Shown: piece by piece, positions 49,102-57,576 of the stretch
Numbering within the stretch: the first letter of the stretch is position 1
How the letters are laid out: the number at the start of each line of letters is the position of its first letter
Assembly: GCA_016875395.1 (NCBI GenBank)
Contig: VGRF01000008.1
Span: forward strand, 62,001 to 126,000
Direction: 5' to 3'
Length of the DNA: 64,000 nucleotides
Origin: Deltaproteobacteria bacterium
GTDB lineage: Bacteria > Myxococcota_A > UBA9160 > UBA6930
Program-made: the position numbers and the translations under genes
The notes under the pieces: model-generated
Databases searched by the model: none
Told to the model about the DNA's origin: nothing
What the model saw: the letters and a program-made list of their open reading frames with translations, nothing else

Positions 49102-50079
49102 ATGGCGCGCATCATCGGCAACCTCGCCCCCGAAGACGATCTGATGCATCCGCTCGGGCCCGAGAAGAACTTCAACGAGAGCGCCTACTACAACTTCTTC
49201 GACACGAAGAAGTCGCTCGGCGGCTGGTTCCGCATCGGCAACCGCGCGAACGAAGGCAGTGCCGAGCGCACCGTGTGCCTCTACCTCCCCGACGGCCGCG
49301 TGCTGTTCAGCTTCGGCCGCCCCTCGATCCCTAACAACGACGCCTTCGACGCCGCGGGGCTCAAGTTCGAAGTGCTCGAGATGACCGACCGCCACCGCAC
49401 CACCTTCGACGGCAACGTGGTGGAGCTGCGCGAGCCGCGGCAGATGGCGGACCCGAAGGCCGCGTTCCAGAACAACCCGAAGAAGCGCGTCACGTTCGAC
49501 CTCGAGCACGTCGCGGTCGGCCCGCTCTACGGCCACAAGGCCGAGGAGAAGCCGGGCGAGGACGCGAGCCAGGGCTTCGCGCGCGCGCACTTCGAGCAGC
49601 ACATGAAGGTGACGGGCTCCCTGACGATCGACGGCGAAGTGCAGCGCATCGAGGGCTTCGGCCTGCGCGACCACTCGTGGGGCCCGCGCTTCTGGCAGGC
49701 GATCCACAGCTACGAGTGGCTCACGCTCAACTTCGGCGAGGGTCTCGGCGCGATGGTCTCGTGCGTGCAGCGCGACGCCGCGGGCAAGGAGACCTCGAAG
49801 GGCGGCGTGATCGTGCGCGGCATGGAGATGGAGCGCATCGTCGACGCGCAGATCACGGCCGAGTACGAAGACAACGGCCTCTACCACAAGAGCCTCACCG
49901 CAAAGATCAAGACCGAGAAAGGCGCGGAGCACACCATCACCGGCACCGTGAAGGGCTTCATCCCGCTGCGGAACCGCCGCGAGAACCTGGAGACCTTCAT
50001 CGGCGAAGGCATGACGGAGTGGCGGATGGGAGATCAGGTCGGGTACGGGCTGAGCGAGTTTCTCAGGCAAAAGAAGTAG
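49102..50079 (+). CDS. DUF7064/DUF7065-type lipocalin-like protein
   Basis: 325 residues, rich in beta strands. NESAYYNFFDTKKSLGGWFR, GFGLRDHSWGPRFWQ and repeated GxxxxxxGxVKGFIPL strands resemble the hydroxyneurosporene-synthase/AttH-like fold found in mycobacterial and lipid-using proteobacteria. Its substrate is probably a hydrophobic lipid. RBS AAGGAG precedes the ATG. Its codon use does not stand out. Confidence 0.65.
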   Translation: MARIIGNLAPEDDLMHPLGPEKNFNESAYYNFFDTKKSLGGWFRIGNRANEGSAERTVCLYLPDGRVLFSFGRPSIPNNDAFDAAGLKFEVLEMTDRHRTTFDGNVVELREPRQMADPKAAFQNNPKKRVTFDLEHVAVGPLYGHKAEEKPGEDASQGFARAHFEQHMKVTGSLTIDGEVQRIEGFGLRDHSWGPRFWQAIHSYEWLTLNFGEGLGAMVSCVQRDAAGKETSKGGVIVRGMEMERIVDAQITAEYEDNGLYHKSLTAKIKTEKGAEHTITGTVKGFIPLRNRRENLETFIGEGMTEWRMGDQVGYGLSEFLRQKK

Positions 50080-50095
50080 GAGCTCGCGGCTGCGC

Positions 50096-50599
50096 ATGGG
50101 CTGGGACGCGATCAGCGCGCTCGCGGAGCTGGCCGGAGCGATCGCGGTCGTCGCGACGCTGCTCTACCTCGCCGCGCAGATCCGCCAGAACACGACTGCG
50201 GTGCGCGGCGCGACGTTCCAGAGCATCACGGACGCGGCGACGAGCTTTAGCGACGCCATGGGCCGCGACCCGGAGGGCGCCCGCGTGTTCAGCCGCGGCC
50301 GGAATCTGGACTCGCTCTCCGAGGAGGAATCGCGTCGATTCCAGTCGCTGATGCTGAGCCTCGTGCGACGCAGTGAGAATCTCGAGTACCAGACGCGCAA
50401 GGGTCTGCTCGACGAGTCGGACTGGGCGGGCCTGCGCGCATCGATCGTGGAAGCGCTCGCTACTCCCGGCGCGCGCCGCTGGTGCGCGGAGAACGTGGAG
50501 TTCATCAACCCGCACTTCCGCGCCTTTCTCGCGAAGCACTGCGGCCCCGCGGAGAACCCGCACACGCCCGCCGAAAGCGCTCGCAGCGTGACCGGTTGA
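50096..50599 (+). CDS. Small membrane-anchored protein with conserved QIRQN motif
   Basis: 167 residues: an N-terminal helix (AGAIAVVATLLYLAAQIRQN) and a helical cytoplasmic part. The start followed by TLLYLAAQIRQNT is widespread in uncharacterised proteobacterial proteins. Function unknown. Its stop overlaps the next start as TTGA. Confidence 0.65.
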   Translation: MGWDAISALAELAGAIAVVATLLYLAAQIRQNTTAVRGATFQSITDAATSFSDAMGRDPEGARVFSRGRNLDSLSEEESRRFQSLMLSLVRRSENLEYQTRKGLLDESDWAGLRASIVEALATPGARRWCAENVEFINPHFRAFLAKHCGPAENPHTPAESARSVTG

Positions 50600-51330
50600 T
50601 CCGCCCTCCCCGCGCCTTCCTGCTCGACTTCGGCGACACGCTCGTCGAGGAGCTGCGCGAGGACCGCGCCGCCGGCGTGCGCTGGCTGTTTGCGCAGGCG
50701 TCGCACGTGCCGCGCGGCGTCACGCTGGATCTCGTGCTCGCGCGCGCGCAGCGAGCCCGGCGTGGCGTGGATGCGAAGCGCATTCCCGGCGAGATCGAGG
50801 TGTCGTGGGCGCAGCTGATGCGCCTCACGTTCGAGCCTCTCGGCGTGCGCTTCAGCGCGCCGCTCGCTGACTTCGAGCTCGAGGCGTGGCAGCGCGTCGT
50901 CACGACGCGGCCGCTGCCCGGAGTGCACGATGCGCTTGCGGAGCTGCGCGGCGCGGGCTGCGCGATCGGCGTCGTGAGCAACGCCTCGTTCAGCGGCGCA
51001 ACAATTCACTGGGAGCTCGCGCGCCACGGGCTCGATTCGCACCTCGCCTTCGTGCTCGCGTCGTCCGACTACGGAGTGCGCAAGCCGAGCGCGCTGCTGT
51101 TCGAGGCGGCGGCTGCGCGCCTCGGCGTCGAAGCGCGCGAGATCTGGTTCGTCGGCGATCGCCTCGACAAGGACGTGGCGGGCGCGAGGACCGCCGGCAT
51201 GACCGCTGTGTGGTTCCGTGCGGTCGTCCGGCACGGAGCGCCGATCGATGGCGCGACGCCCGACCTCGTCGCGCACGGCTGGAGCGAGGTCGTCGCGCTC
51301 GCGCGCGAGCACGGCCTCGGTCGCGCCTGA
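50596..51330 (+). CDS. HAD-superfamily hydrolase
   Basis: 244 residues. Motif I is LLDFGDTLVEE, with the nucleophile aspartate but glycine in place of the second one; motif II is VVSNASF, the lysine of motif III is in RKPSALLF, and motif IV is WFVGDRLDKDVAGA. The cap domain is helical. This is a class I HAD, probably a phosphatase or dehalogenase-like enzyme. The TTG at 50596 overlaps the previous stop and fits the family start. Confidence 0.8.
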   Translation: MIRPPRAFLLDFGDTLVEELREDRAAGVRWLFAQASHVPRGVTLDLVLARAQRARRGVDAKRIPGEIEVSWAQLMRLTFEPLGVRFSAPLADFELEAWQRVVTTRPLPGVHDALAELRGAGCAIGVVSNASFSGATIHWELARHGLDSHLAFVLASSDYGVRKPSALLFEAAAARLGVEAREIWFVGDRLDKDVAGARTAGMTAVWFRAVVRHGAPIDGATPDLVAHGWSEVVALAREHGLGRA

Positions 51331-51380
51331 GCCGCGAACTCAGGTAAACCTCGCGCCTTCGCCCGAACAGGAGAGAGCGC

Positions 51381-52202
51381 ATGTCAGAAGAACGCGTCCG
51401 CGTCACCCGCAAAGACGGCATCGCCGACGTGAAGATGGTTCGCGTCGACAAGATGAACGCGGTCGACCCGCTGATGTTCGAGGCGCTGGTCGAGACCGCG
51501 AAGGATCTCGCCGACGATCGCAGCGTGCGCGTCGTCGTGATCTCCGGAGAAGGGCGCGGCTTCTGCTCCGGCCTCGACATGGCGAGCATGCAGGCCCTCG
51601 CCGGCTCGCGGGATGCGAACGCGGAGCGCCCCGCGCGGCCGCTGTTCGAGCGCAGCGCGGGGAGCCCCGCCAATCACGCGCAGCAGGCGGCGTGGCTGTG
51701 GCACGCGATGCCCGCGCCGGTGATCGCGGCGGTGCACGGCGTGGCCTACGGCGCGGGCTTCCAGATCGCGCTCGGGGCGGACATCCGCTTCGTCGCGCCC
51801 GACGCGAAGCTGTCGATCCGCGAGAGTTATTGGGGACTGATCCCCGACATGGCGGGCAGCCAGCTGCTGCGCGGAATCGTGCGGCCGGATGTCGCGAAGG
51901 AGCTGACGTACACCGCGCGCATCATCTCGGGCGAGGAGGCGCATCGGCTCGGCATCGCGACGCACGTGACGAACACGCCGTACGAGGCGGCGCTCGAGCT
52001 CGCGCGCGAGATCGCGCTCGTGTCGCCCGACGCGGTGCGCGCGGCGAAGAAGCTGCTGAACGAGGCGCCGCTCGTGTCGACCGCAGAAGGCCTGCAGCGC
52101 GAGGAGGAGCTGCAGCGCCGGCTCGCGGGCAGCAAGAATCAGATGGAAGCGGTGCGCGCGAACTTCGAGAAGCGCGCGCCGCGTTTCGAGAATCCCGCCT
52201 AA
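51381..52202 (+). CDS. Enoyl-CoA hydratase/isomerase family protein
   Basis: 273 residues of the crotonase family. ISGEGRGFCSGLDMASM and VAYGAGFQIALGADIRF form the oxyanion hole, then RESYWGLIPDMAGSQLL. The RBS AGGAGAG precedes the ATG. Third crotonase in the window; likely fatty- or aromatic-acyl-CoA metabolism. Substrate unknown. Confidence 0.9.
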   Translation: MSEERVRVTRKDGIADVKMVRVDKMNAVDPLMFEALVETAKDLADDRSVRVVVISGEGRGFCSGLDMASMQALAGSRDANAERPARPLFERSAGSPANHAQQAAWLWHAMPAPVIAAVHGVAYGAGFQIALGADIRFVAPDAKLSIRESYWGLIPDMAGSQLLRGIVRPDVAKELTYTARIISGEEAHRLGIATHVTNTPYEAALELAREIALVSPDAVRAAKKLLNEAPLVSTAEGLQREEELQRRLAGSKNQMEAVRANFEKRAPRFENPA

Positions 52203-52225
52203 TCGCTCGGTCGCACGGGGCCGCC

Positions 52226-53287
52226 GTGACGCGCCCACCCTTCGACGCGCCTCCCGCGAGCGTGTGCCTGCTGCGCCTGTCCGCGCTCGGGGACGTGTGC
52301 CACGCGATCGCGGTGCTGCGCGCCCTCCAGCGCGCCTGGCCCGAGACGCGCTTCACCTGGATCGTGGGCAAGCCCGAGGCGAAGCTGCTCGCGCTCGTGG
52401 ATGGCGTCGAGGTGATTCCGTTCGACAAGCGCGGCGGGCTCGGCGCCGTACGCGAGCTCGGCTCGCGGCTCGGAACGCGGCGCTTCGACTTGTTGCTGAT
52501 GCTGCAGGCCGCTCTGCGCGCGAGCCTGCTCTCCGCGCTGATCCCCGCGCGCGTGAAGCTCGGCTTCGACCGCGCGCGCGCCTACGAGGGCCAGTGGCTC
52601 TTCAGCAACGCGAAGATCGCGGCGCGCGCGCGCGAGCACCAGCTCGACGCGCTGCTCGGCTTCGCGGCGGCGTGCGGCGTGCGCGACCTCACGCCGCGCT
52701 GGGAGCTCGCGCTCCCCGAAGACGCGCTCCGCTATGCGCAGCAGCTCATCCCCGATGGCTCGCCACCTGCGCTCGTGATCTCGCCGTGCTCGAGCGTGCG
52801 CGAGCGCGACTGGCTGCCCGATCGCTACGCCGCGCTCGCGGACTACGCGCAGGGACGTCACGGAATGCGCGTGATCCTGTGCGGCGGGCCCAGCGAGAAC
52901 GAGCGCGCGATGGGTGCGGCGATCGAGCGCGCCGCCGAGCGCGCACTCGTGAATCAAATCGGCAAAGACACGCTTCCGCAGCTGATCGCCCTGCTCGCGC
53001 GCGCGCGCGCCCTCGTCTGCCCCGACTCGGGGCCCGCGCACTTCGCCAGCGCGGTGGGCACGCCGGTGATCGGGCTGCACGCGACCTCGAACCCCGAGCG
53101 CACGGGCGCCTACTTCTCGCGCGCCTTCGCAGTGAACCGGTTCGCCGATGCCGCGCAGAAGTTCCGCGGCTGCGCGGTGAGCGAGCTGCCGTGGCAGGAC
53201 CGCATCGAGGACGCGGGCGTCATGGCGCTGATCGAGGTCGCGGACGTGACGGCGCAGCTGGACGCGTTGTTAGGCTCGCGCGCATGA
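52226..53287 (+). CDS. Glycosyltransferase family 9 (heptosyltransferase-like)
   Basis: 353 residues from a GTG. LLRLSALGDVCHAIAVLRAL, VISPCSSVRERDWLPDRYA and the C-terminal CPDSGPAHFASAVGTPVIG are the three conserved blocks of GT9. These enzymes build lipopolysaccharide core on the inner membrane. The next gene encodes a DUF6165 protein often next to LPS genes, which supports the role. Start choice is not certain; the first 12 residues are disordered. Confidence 0.88.
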   Translation: MTRPPFDAPPASVCLLRLSALGDVCHAIAVLRALQRAWPETRFTWIVGKPEAKLLALVDGVEVIPFDKRGGLGAVRELGSRLGTRRFDLLLMLQAALRASLLSALIPARVKLGFDRARAYEGQWLFSNAKIAARAREHQLDALLGFAAACGVRDLTPRWELALPEDALRYAQQLIPDGSPPALVISPCSSVRERDWLPDRYAALADYAQGRHGMRVILCGGPSENERAMGAAIERAAERALVNQIGKDTLPQLIALLARARALVCPDSGPAHFASAVGTPVIGLHATSNPERTGAYFSRAFAVNRFADAAQKFRGCAVSELPWQDRIEDAGVMALIEVADVTAQLDALLGSRA

Positions 53288-53679
53288 GAGAGCTGCGCGT
53301 CCCGATCTCCCCCGGTGAGCTGCTCGACAAGCTCACCATCCTGCGACTCAAGGCCGCCCGCATCGGAGACGCCGCGAAGCGGGCGAACGTGCAGCGCGAG
53401 CTCGCCCTGCTCGAGCAGGTGTGGCACGAGGGCGCCGGCGGCGTCGACGTGAGCGCGGAGGAGCAGGCGCTCGCGCGCGTCAACGCGGCGCTGTGGGAGA
53501 CCGAGGATGCGCTGCGCTCGCTCGAAGCCGAGCAGCGCTTCGATGCCGAGTTCGTCGCGCTCGCTCGCTCGGTCTACCGGCAGAACGACGAGCGCGCGGC
53601 GCTCAAGCGCCGCGTGAACGAGAAGCTCGGCTCCGCGCTCGTCGAGGAGAAGTCGTACCGCGCGGATCGCGCGCGCTGA
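53284..53679 (+). CDS. DUF6165 family protein
   Basis: 131 residues, mostly helical. ISPGELLDKLTILRLKAARI and LWETEDALRSLE, then DAEFVALARSVYRQNDERAALK, match DUF6165, a small family next to LPS-assembly glycosyltransferases. The ATG overlaps the GT9 stop (ATGA), so they are expressed together. The biochemical role is unknown. Confidence 0.85.
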   Translation: MRELRVPISPGELLDKLTILRLKAARIGDAAKRANVQRELALLEQVWHEGAGGVDVSAEEQALARVNAALWETEDALRSLEAEQRFDAEFVALARSVYRQNDERAALKRRVNEKLGSALVEEKSYRADRAR

Positions 53680-53835
53680 TCCCCACCGCTCGCCTGCGCG
53701 CCGCCTGCACCGCCTTGCGCACTCGACGAGCAACACGCAGGCAACTCGCGATTCCGGGCGTCACCTCGCCGCTCGCGTCTCTCACTCACTCCCAGCGCGG
53801 TCCATTAGGTCCATGCGGGTCGGAGTGCTCACGCG

Positions 53836-54654
53836 GTGAACGAGAAAACTCGAGACGCAGTGCTCGCGATCGGCTTCGCGGGTGTGAGCGGCGGCGTCGC
53901 CGCGCGCCTGATCGCGCTCGGCTATCGGCCGATCAGCGTGAGCGACCCACAGGCCGCCGCCGCGCGTCTCGGTCGTGAGCCGGCGCCCGTGCGCGCCGCA
54001 CTCGTGCCCGCCGACGCAGCGTTCCTCACGCCCGGCTCGCTGTTTCGCTTGATTCGCGCCTCGGGGCCGAACTCCCTGCGCTGCGTTTCGCTCGGCGCCC
54101 GCGCAGACGAGAGCCACGCCGAGCGCCTCCGGCTCGCGGGCGTCAGCGCGATGCTCTGGGCGCCCCACACCGAGCGCGAGCTCCGCTTTGCCGTGAACCG
54201 CGCGCTCTACGACGCTGGCCACGGCCAGAGCCGGCTGCATCCGCGCGCCGCCACCGATCTCGTCGCGCGCATCCGCATCGGCACGCGCGAGAAGGCGGGG
54301 CTCGTCTACTCGCTCTCCGCGCACGGTTGTTATGTCGAGACGGAGCGCCCGAGCGTTCCCGACAGCTTCGTGTCCGTGAACGTTCCGCTGCCGGACGGCG
54401 CGCTCGAGCTCCCCGCGCGCGTGCTGTGGGCGAACGTGCCTGGGAACATGCTGCGCACGAATCTGCCGCATGGCATGGCGCTCTCGTTCACGCACGTCAG
54501 CGAGGGCCAAGAGCGCGCGCTGGCGTCGTTCGTGAGCGAGCAGCTCGCGGCGCAGGGCATCGCGGCGCGCGGCGATGGCGCGGTGGCAGCGAGCGGGATG
54601 ACGCGCGCTTGGGCTCGGCTGCGCGAGTGGATCACGCCCACGGCCGCGGCCTGA
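53836..54654 (+). CDS. PilZ-domain protein with receiver-like N-terminus
   Basis: 272 residues from GTG at 53836. Residues 1-125 look like a degenerate receiver or Rossmann-type domain; the C-terminal part has a PilZ arrangement (RAATDLVARIRIG, YSLSAHGCYVETERPSV, then LPDGALELPARVLWANV). The conserved D/N-x-S-x-x-G box is SLSAHG and the upstream arginines are only partly in the canonical place, so c-di-GMP binding is uncertain. It stands alone; 156 bases precede it. Confidence 0.75.
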   Translation: MNEKTRDAVLAIGFAGVSGGVAARLIALGYRPISVSDPQAAAARLGREPAPVRAALVPADAAFLTPGSLFRLIRASGPNSLRCVSLGARADESHAERLRLAGVSAMLWAPHTERELRFAVNRALYDAGHGQSRLHPRAATDLVARIRIGTREKAGLVYSLSAHGCYVETERPSVPDSFVSVNVPLPDGALELPARVLWANVPGNMLRTNLPHGMALSFTHVSEGQERALASFVSEQLAAQGIAARGDGAVAASGMTRAWARLREWITPTAAA

Positions 54655-54675
54655 TCGCGCACTGCGGGAGCCCGC

Positions 54676-55296
54676 TCAGGTCTCCCCTAACAGCGCGAGC
54701 ACCGCTGCCTCTTGCGCAGCGCGAGCGCGCGCGGGCGTGAGACCCTGATCGCGGCACAGCCGGTCCCAGGCTTCGAACGACGCGACCAGCTCGATCGCGT
54801 CGCTCGTGGCATGCGTGGCCTTCGCGAGCTCGGGCAGCCACAGCGCGAGGTGTTCGCGCAGCTGCAGCACGAGCTTCTCGTGCTCGGCGTTCAGGAACGG
54901 CGAGCGCTCGCGATTCAAGTTGCCCGAGCGCTTGTAAGGCGCGATGCGCTCGAACAGGCGCGCGCGGCGCTGCACCATCGTGCGCGCGCGCTGCGCCACC
55001 CCGCCCCTCGGCTGATCCGCCGCGACGATCGGCTCCACCTCGCGGCGCAGGCGCTTCGTGACCCCCGCGTAGAGGCTCTCCATGTCCGTGAAGTGACGGA
55101 ACACGCTGCGCAGGCCCACGCCCGCGCGCGCCGCGACCTGCTCTGCAGTGGGCTCGAGCACGCCCTCGCCCACCAGCTCGAACATCGCGCCGGCGATCGC
55201 GTCGCGATTGCGCTCGCCGCGCTGGACGCGCCCATCCGGTGCGCCCTTCGCCTTCGCGCGCGCGCTCGCCCGCTTCGCCGCTGCTCTCCGCTTCAC
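54676..55296 (-). CDS. TetR-family transcriptional repressor of the catabolic island
   Basis: 206 residues from a GTG at 55296. An arginine-rich N-terminus is followed by a TetR helix-turn-helix, ATAEQVAARAGVGLRSVFRH-like (here PTAEQVAARAGVGLRSVFRH), and a ligand-binding domain (RSPFLNAEHEKLVL, SFEAWDRL). The frame is open further upstream, but the 20-bp operator at 55315-55334 would then be coding; the shorter start places the operator 18 bases ahead, as expected for autorepression. The same operator occurs at 56896 and 61487, so it likely controls both. Its effector is unknown. Confidence 0.85.
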   Translation of the reverse strand: MKRRAAAKRASARAKAKGAPDGRVQRGERNRDAIAGAMFELVGEGVLEPTAEQVAARAGVGLRSVFRHFTDMESLYAGVTKRLRREVEPIVAADQPRGGVAQRARTMVQRRARLFERIAPYKRSGNLNRERSPFLNAEHEKLVLQLREHLALWLPELAKATHATSDAIELVASFEAWDRLCRDQGLTPARARAAQEAAVLALLGET

Positions 55297-55314
55297 CGCC
55301 GGCCTCGCAAATGC

Positions 55315-55334
55315 TGGCACCCACAGTGCCACAA
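55315..55334. promoter_or_regulatory. TetR operator, site 1
   Basis: TGGCAC-CCACA-GTGCCACAA. The 6-base arms TGGCAC and GTGCCA are perfectly complementary. It sits 18 bases upstream of the TetR gene start (minus strand) and matches sites 2 and 3. Confidence 0.75.
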
Positions 55335-55465
55335 GCGTGCGTGCGAATCCCAGGGCGAGGCGCAACGCATCGCGCGCCGTCTCGCCCAGAAATCCTGGAA
55401 GCTCGCGTGGAAGCGCGGCCATCACGCTGCCATGATCGAGGCTTCTCGCACGAAGAGGCGCCTCG

Positions 55466-55843
55466 ATGCAAACCGCGCTGCGCTGGCTCTCACGAATTCT
55501 GGGCGCGTTCTTCTTGGTGGAGGGCGTGAGCTGGCTCGCCAACCCGGCAGGCGCCGCGCAGGGCCTCGCGATGCCGCTGCTCGACGGCCTCGGACGCAGC
55601 ACCCAGGTGGGCGACTTCGCGGCGTTCTTCCTCGCGATCGGCGCCACGGCCCTCGCCGGTGCGCGCGCAGGTCACGCACGCCTGTTGTTCGTGCCCGCAG
55701 GAATCCTCGCGGCGGCGGCTCTCGGGCGCACGCTCGCATGGGCGCTCCACGGTGCGGACTTCGCGAGCGTGTTCATCGGCGTCGAGGTCATGGCTGCCGC
55801 GATCCTGGCCTTCGCCGCGACGAGACTCGATGCCAGCGCGTAA
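55466..55843 (+). CDS. Small four-helix membrane protein (DUF4345-like)
   Basis: 125 residues, four hydrophobic segments, with GRSTQVGDFAAFFLAIGATA and LLFVPAGILAAAALGRTLAW. The layout resembles the small DUF4345-type membrane proteins. It is divergent from the TetR gene with site 1 between them, so it could belong to the same regulon. Convergent with the GST-like gene, 6 bases apart. Confidence 0.65.
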   Translation: MQTALRWLSRILGAFFLVEGVSWLANPAGAAQGLAMPLLDGLGRSTQVGDFAAFFLAIGATALAGARAGHARLLFVPAGILAAAALGRTLAWALHGADFASVFIGVEVMAAAILAFAATRLDASA

Positions 55844-55849
55844 CGCCTG

Positions 55850-56866
55850 TTAGGCGAACAGCGCCTCGCAGCCGGTTCCCGCGAGCACCTCGCCCACCGC
55901 CGCCCGATCGCCGCTCGCGAGCTCTGCATGGCCCTCGCGCAGCCACTGCAGGCACTTGCCCTGATAAGGGAACGGCTGCTGCACCCAAGGCTTGCCGTCG
56001 ATCACGCACTCGACGCGCTCGGCGCGGCGCGCGAGCGCATCCGCGTTCGCGAGCAGGAAGGGCGCGTAGACGCGGCCCACTTCGGCGAAGAGCGCGCGCA
56101 GGGCGGGCGTGATCGCACCGCGCGCGATCCAGCCCGAGTCCGCCACCTCGAGGCCCGACAAGTCCTCCACGATGTCGACCCACGCGACCACGCGCGGCGC
56201 GAGCGCGAGCGCCTCGCCGCGCGGCGTCGGATCGAAGCTCGCGAGCTGCGTGAGCTGGCCGTAGAGACCGAAGTCTGCGGCGCTCGGCCGGGCTCCGAAC
56301 ACGAAGGGCGCCTCGCGTAGCCGCGCGTCGAGGAGCCGTAACAAGCGCCGGTAGCTCTCCTCGATCACCGGCGCCGTCGTCGCGTTCGAGCCCACCACCC
56401 ACAGCCGGCCGATCTGACGCTCCGAGAACATCTTCGCAGCGGCGACCGCGTTCTCCTCGGCGTCGTCGACGCGCCGCCAGCGCGGAAGGATTGCGGCGGC
56501 CTGCGCGATGTCCGCCGCGTACGCCCAGCGGTAGTGGAACATCATCTTCGTCGCCCACTCGTCCGCGTAGTCCTCGAGCAGCGCGTCGAGGAACGCGAGC
56601 GCCGGGTCGTCCGGAATCACGGAGCGCCCGGCGTGCTCCCGCTCGAGGCGGCGAATCAGCGGCGAGGAGTCCGTGAGCGCCTCCCTGGCGAAGGGGTAGA
56701 CGAGCTGCGGCAGCAGCTCGACACGCGGCCTCGGCAGCGAGCGAGCGCCGGGCGAGCCCGCTTGAACCCACGCGTGGGGGATGCGCCGGTAGCGCAGCAC
56801 CGCGCGTAGCTTGCGGCTGTAGGGCGAGCCGGGCGCGCCCACGATGCGAAGCGTCGAATCGGTCAC
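55850..56866 (-). CDS. Glutathione S-transferase-like protein with extended C-terminus
   Basis: 338 residues from GTG at 56866. The thioredoxin-fold N-terminus IVGAPGSPYSRKLRAVLRYR has the SPYS arrangement used by GST-type enzymes, then the helical domain with ADFGLYGQLTQLASFDPTPR. Family length is near 220, so the last 110 residues are an extra domain. It is divergent from the gene at 56935 and shares operator site 2. It may conjugate or dehalogenate the regulon's substrate. Confidence 0.75.
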   Translation of the reverse strand: MTDSTLRIVGAPGSPYSRKLRAVLRYRRIPHAWVQAGSPGARSLPRPRVELLPQLVYPFAREALTDSSPLIRRLEREHAGRSVIPDDPALAFLDALLEDYADEWATKMMFHYRWAYAADIAQAAAILPRWRRVDDAEENAVAAAKMFSERQIGRLWVVGSNATTAPVIEESYRRLLRLLDARLREAPFVFGARPSAADFGLYGQLTQLASFDPTPRGEALALAPRVVAWVDIVEDLSGLEVADSGWIARGAITPALRALFAEVGRVYAPFLLANADALARRAERVECVIDGKPWVQQPFPYQGKCLQWLREGHAELASGDRAAVGEVLAGTGCEALFA

Positions 56867-56895
56867 GTCGTCGTCTCCGGTTCCGGCGCAGATTA

Positions 56896-56915
56896 TGGCA
56901 CGGCCTGTGCCACAA
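56896..56915. promoter_or_regulatory. TetR operator, site 2
   Basis: TGGCAC-GGCCT-GTGCCACAA, with perfect 6-base arms. It lies between divergent genes, 29 bases from the GST-like start and 19 bases from the gene at 56935. An ATAATC next to it on the minus strand could be part of a -10 element. Confidence 0.8.
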
Positions 56916-56934
56916 TGGCGCGCGAGGAGCCGCC

Positions 56935-57576
56935 ATGAACTCGCGCCTTCGCCGCCTCTCGCCTTGGCTCGCCGCCGCGCTCTTCTACGCGGTGTTCCGG
57001 CTCTGGTACGACGGCTTCGCAGCGCCGCTGAGCCCGGACGAGATCGCGCGCTACGTCGCCGTGATGGAGGAGCGCGGCCAGCCACCCGAGCGCATCGCGC
57101 TCCTGCGCAAGTTCCTCGCGGAAGACGACGGCCGCGACTTCGTGATGGTGAACCTGATCGCGTTCGAGGAGGCGCCGCAGGCGGTCGGCGACATGAGGCC
57201 CGGCGAGAGCGGGCGCGACGCGATGGATCGCTACATGGCGCACATGACGCCCGCGCTGCTCGCCCGCGGCTCGCACCCGATCCTCGGCGGTGATGCGGCC
57301 GCGCACGCGATCGAGGTGTGGGGTCTGCCCGATGCGGAGCGTTGGTCGATGGCGGGCGTCGTCCGCTATCGCAGCCGGCGCGACATGATCGAGATCGCGA
57401 CGCAGCCGGAGTTTCGCGACGCCCACGTCTACAAGCGCGCGGCGATGGAGAAGACCGTCGCGGTGCCGATCGCGCCCTACTTCGTCGCGGGCGGGCCGCG
57501 CCTCGCGGTCGCGCTCGCGCTCGTTGCGGGCGCGGCGCTCGCACACGCCGCGCTCGCGCGGCGGGGCGCCCAGTGA
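56935..57576 (+). CDS. Membrane-anchored DUF1330-like protein
   Basis: 213 residues: an N-terminal helix (LAAALFYAVFRLWYDGF), a soluble dimeric-barrel-like domain with FVMVNLIAFEEA and YMAHMTPALLARGSHPIL and IATQPEFRDAHVYKRAA, and a C-terminal helix (LAVALALVAGAALAHAAL). The soluble part resembles the DUF1330 protein at 61078-61470, which shares operator control. It may bind a ring compound. Its stop overlaps the next start (GTGA). Confidence 0.7.
   Translation: MNSRLRRLSPWLAAALFYAVFRLWYDGFAAPLSPDEIARYVAVMEERGQPPERIALLRKFLAEDDGRDFVMVNLIAFEEAPQAVGDMRPGESGRDAMDRYMAHMTPALLARGSHPILGGDAAAHAIEVWGLPDAERWSMAGVVRYRSRRDMIEIATQPEFRDAHVYKRAAMEKTVAVPIAPYFVAGGPRLAVALALVAGAALAHAALARRGAQ

Noticed and set aside
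54676-55422. TetR start at 55422
   Set aside because: It would place the operator inside the coding sequence and add a hydrophobic stretch absent from the family.
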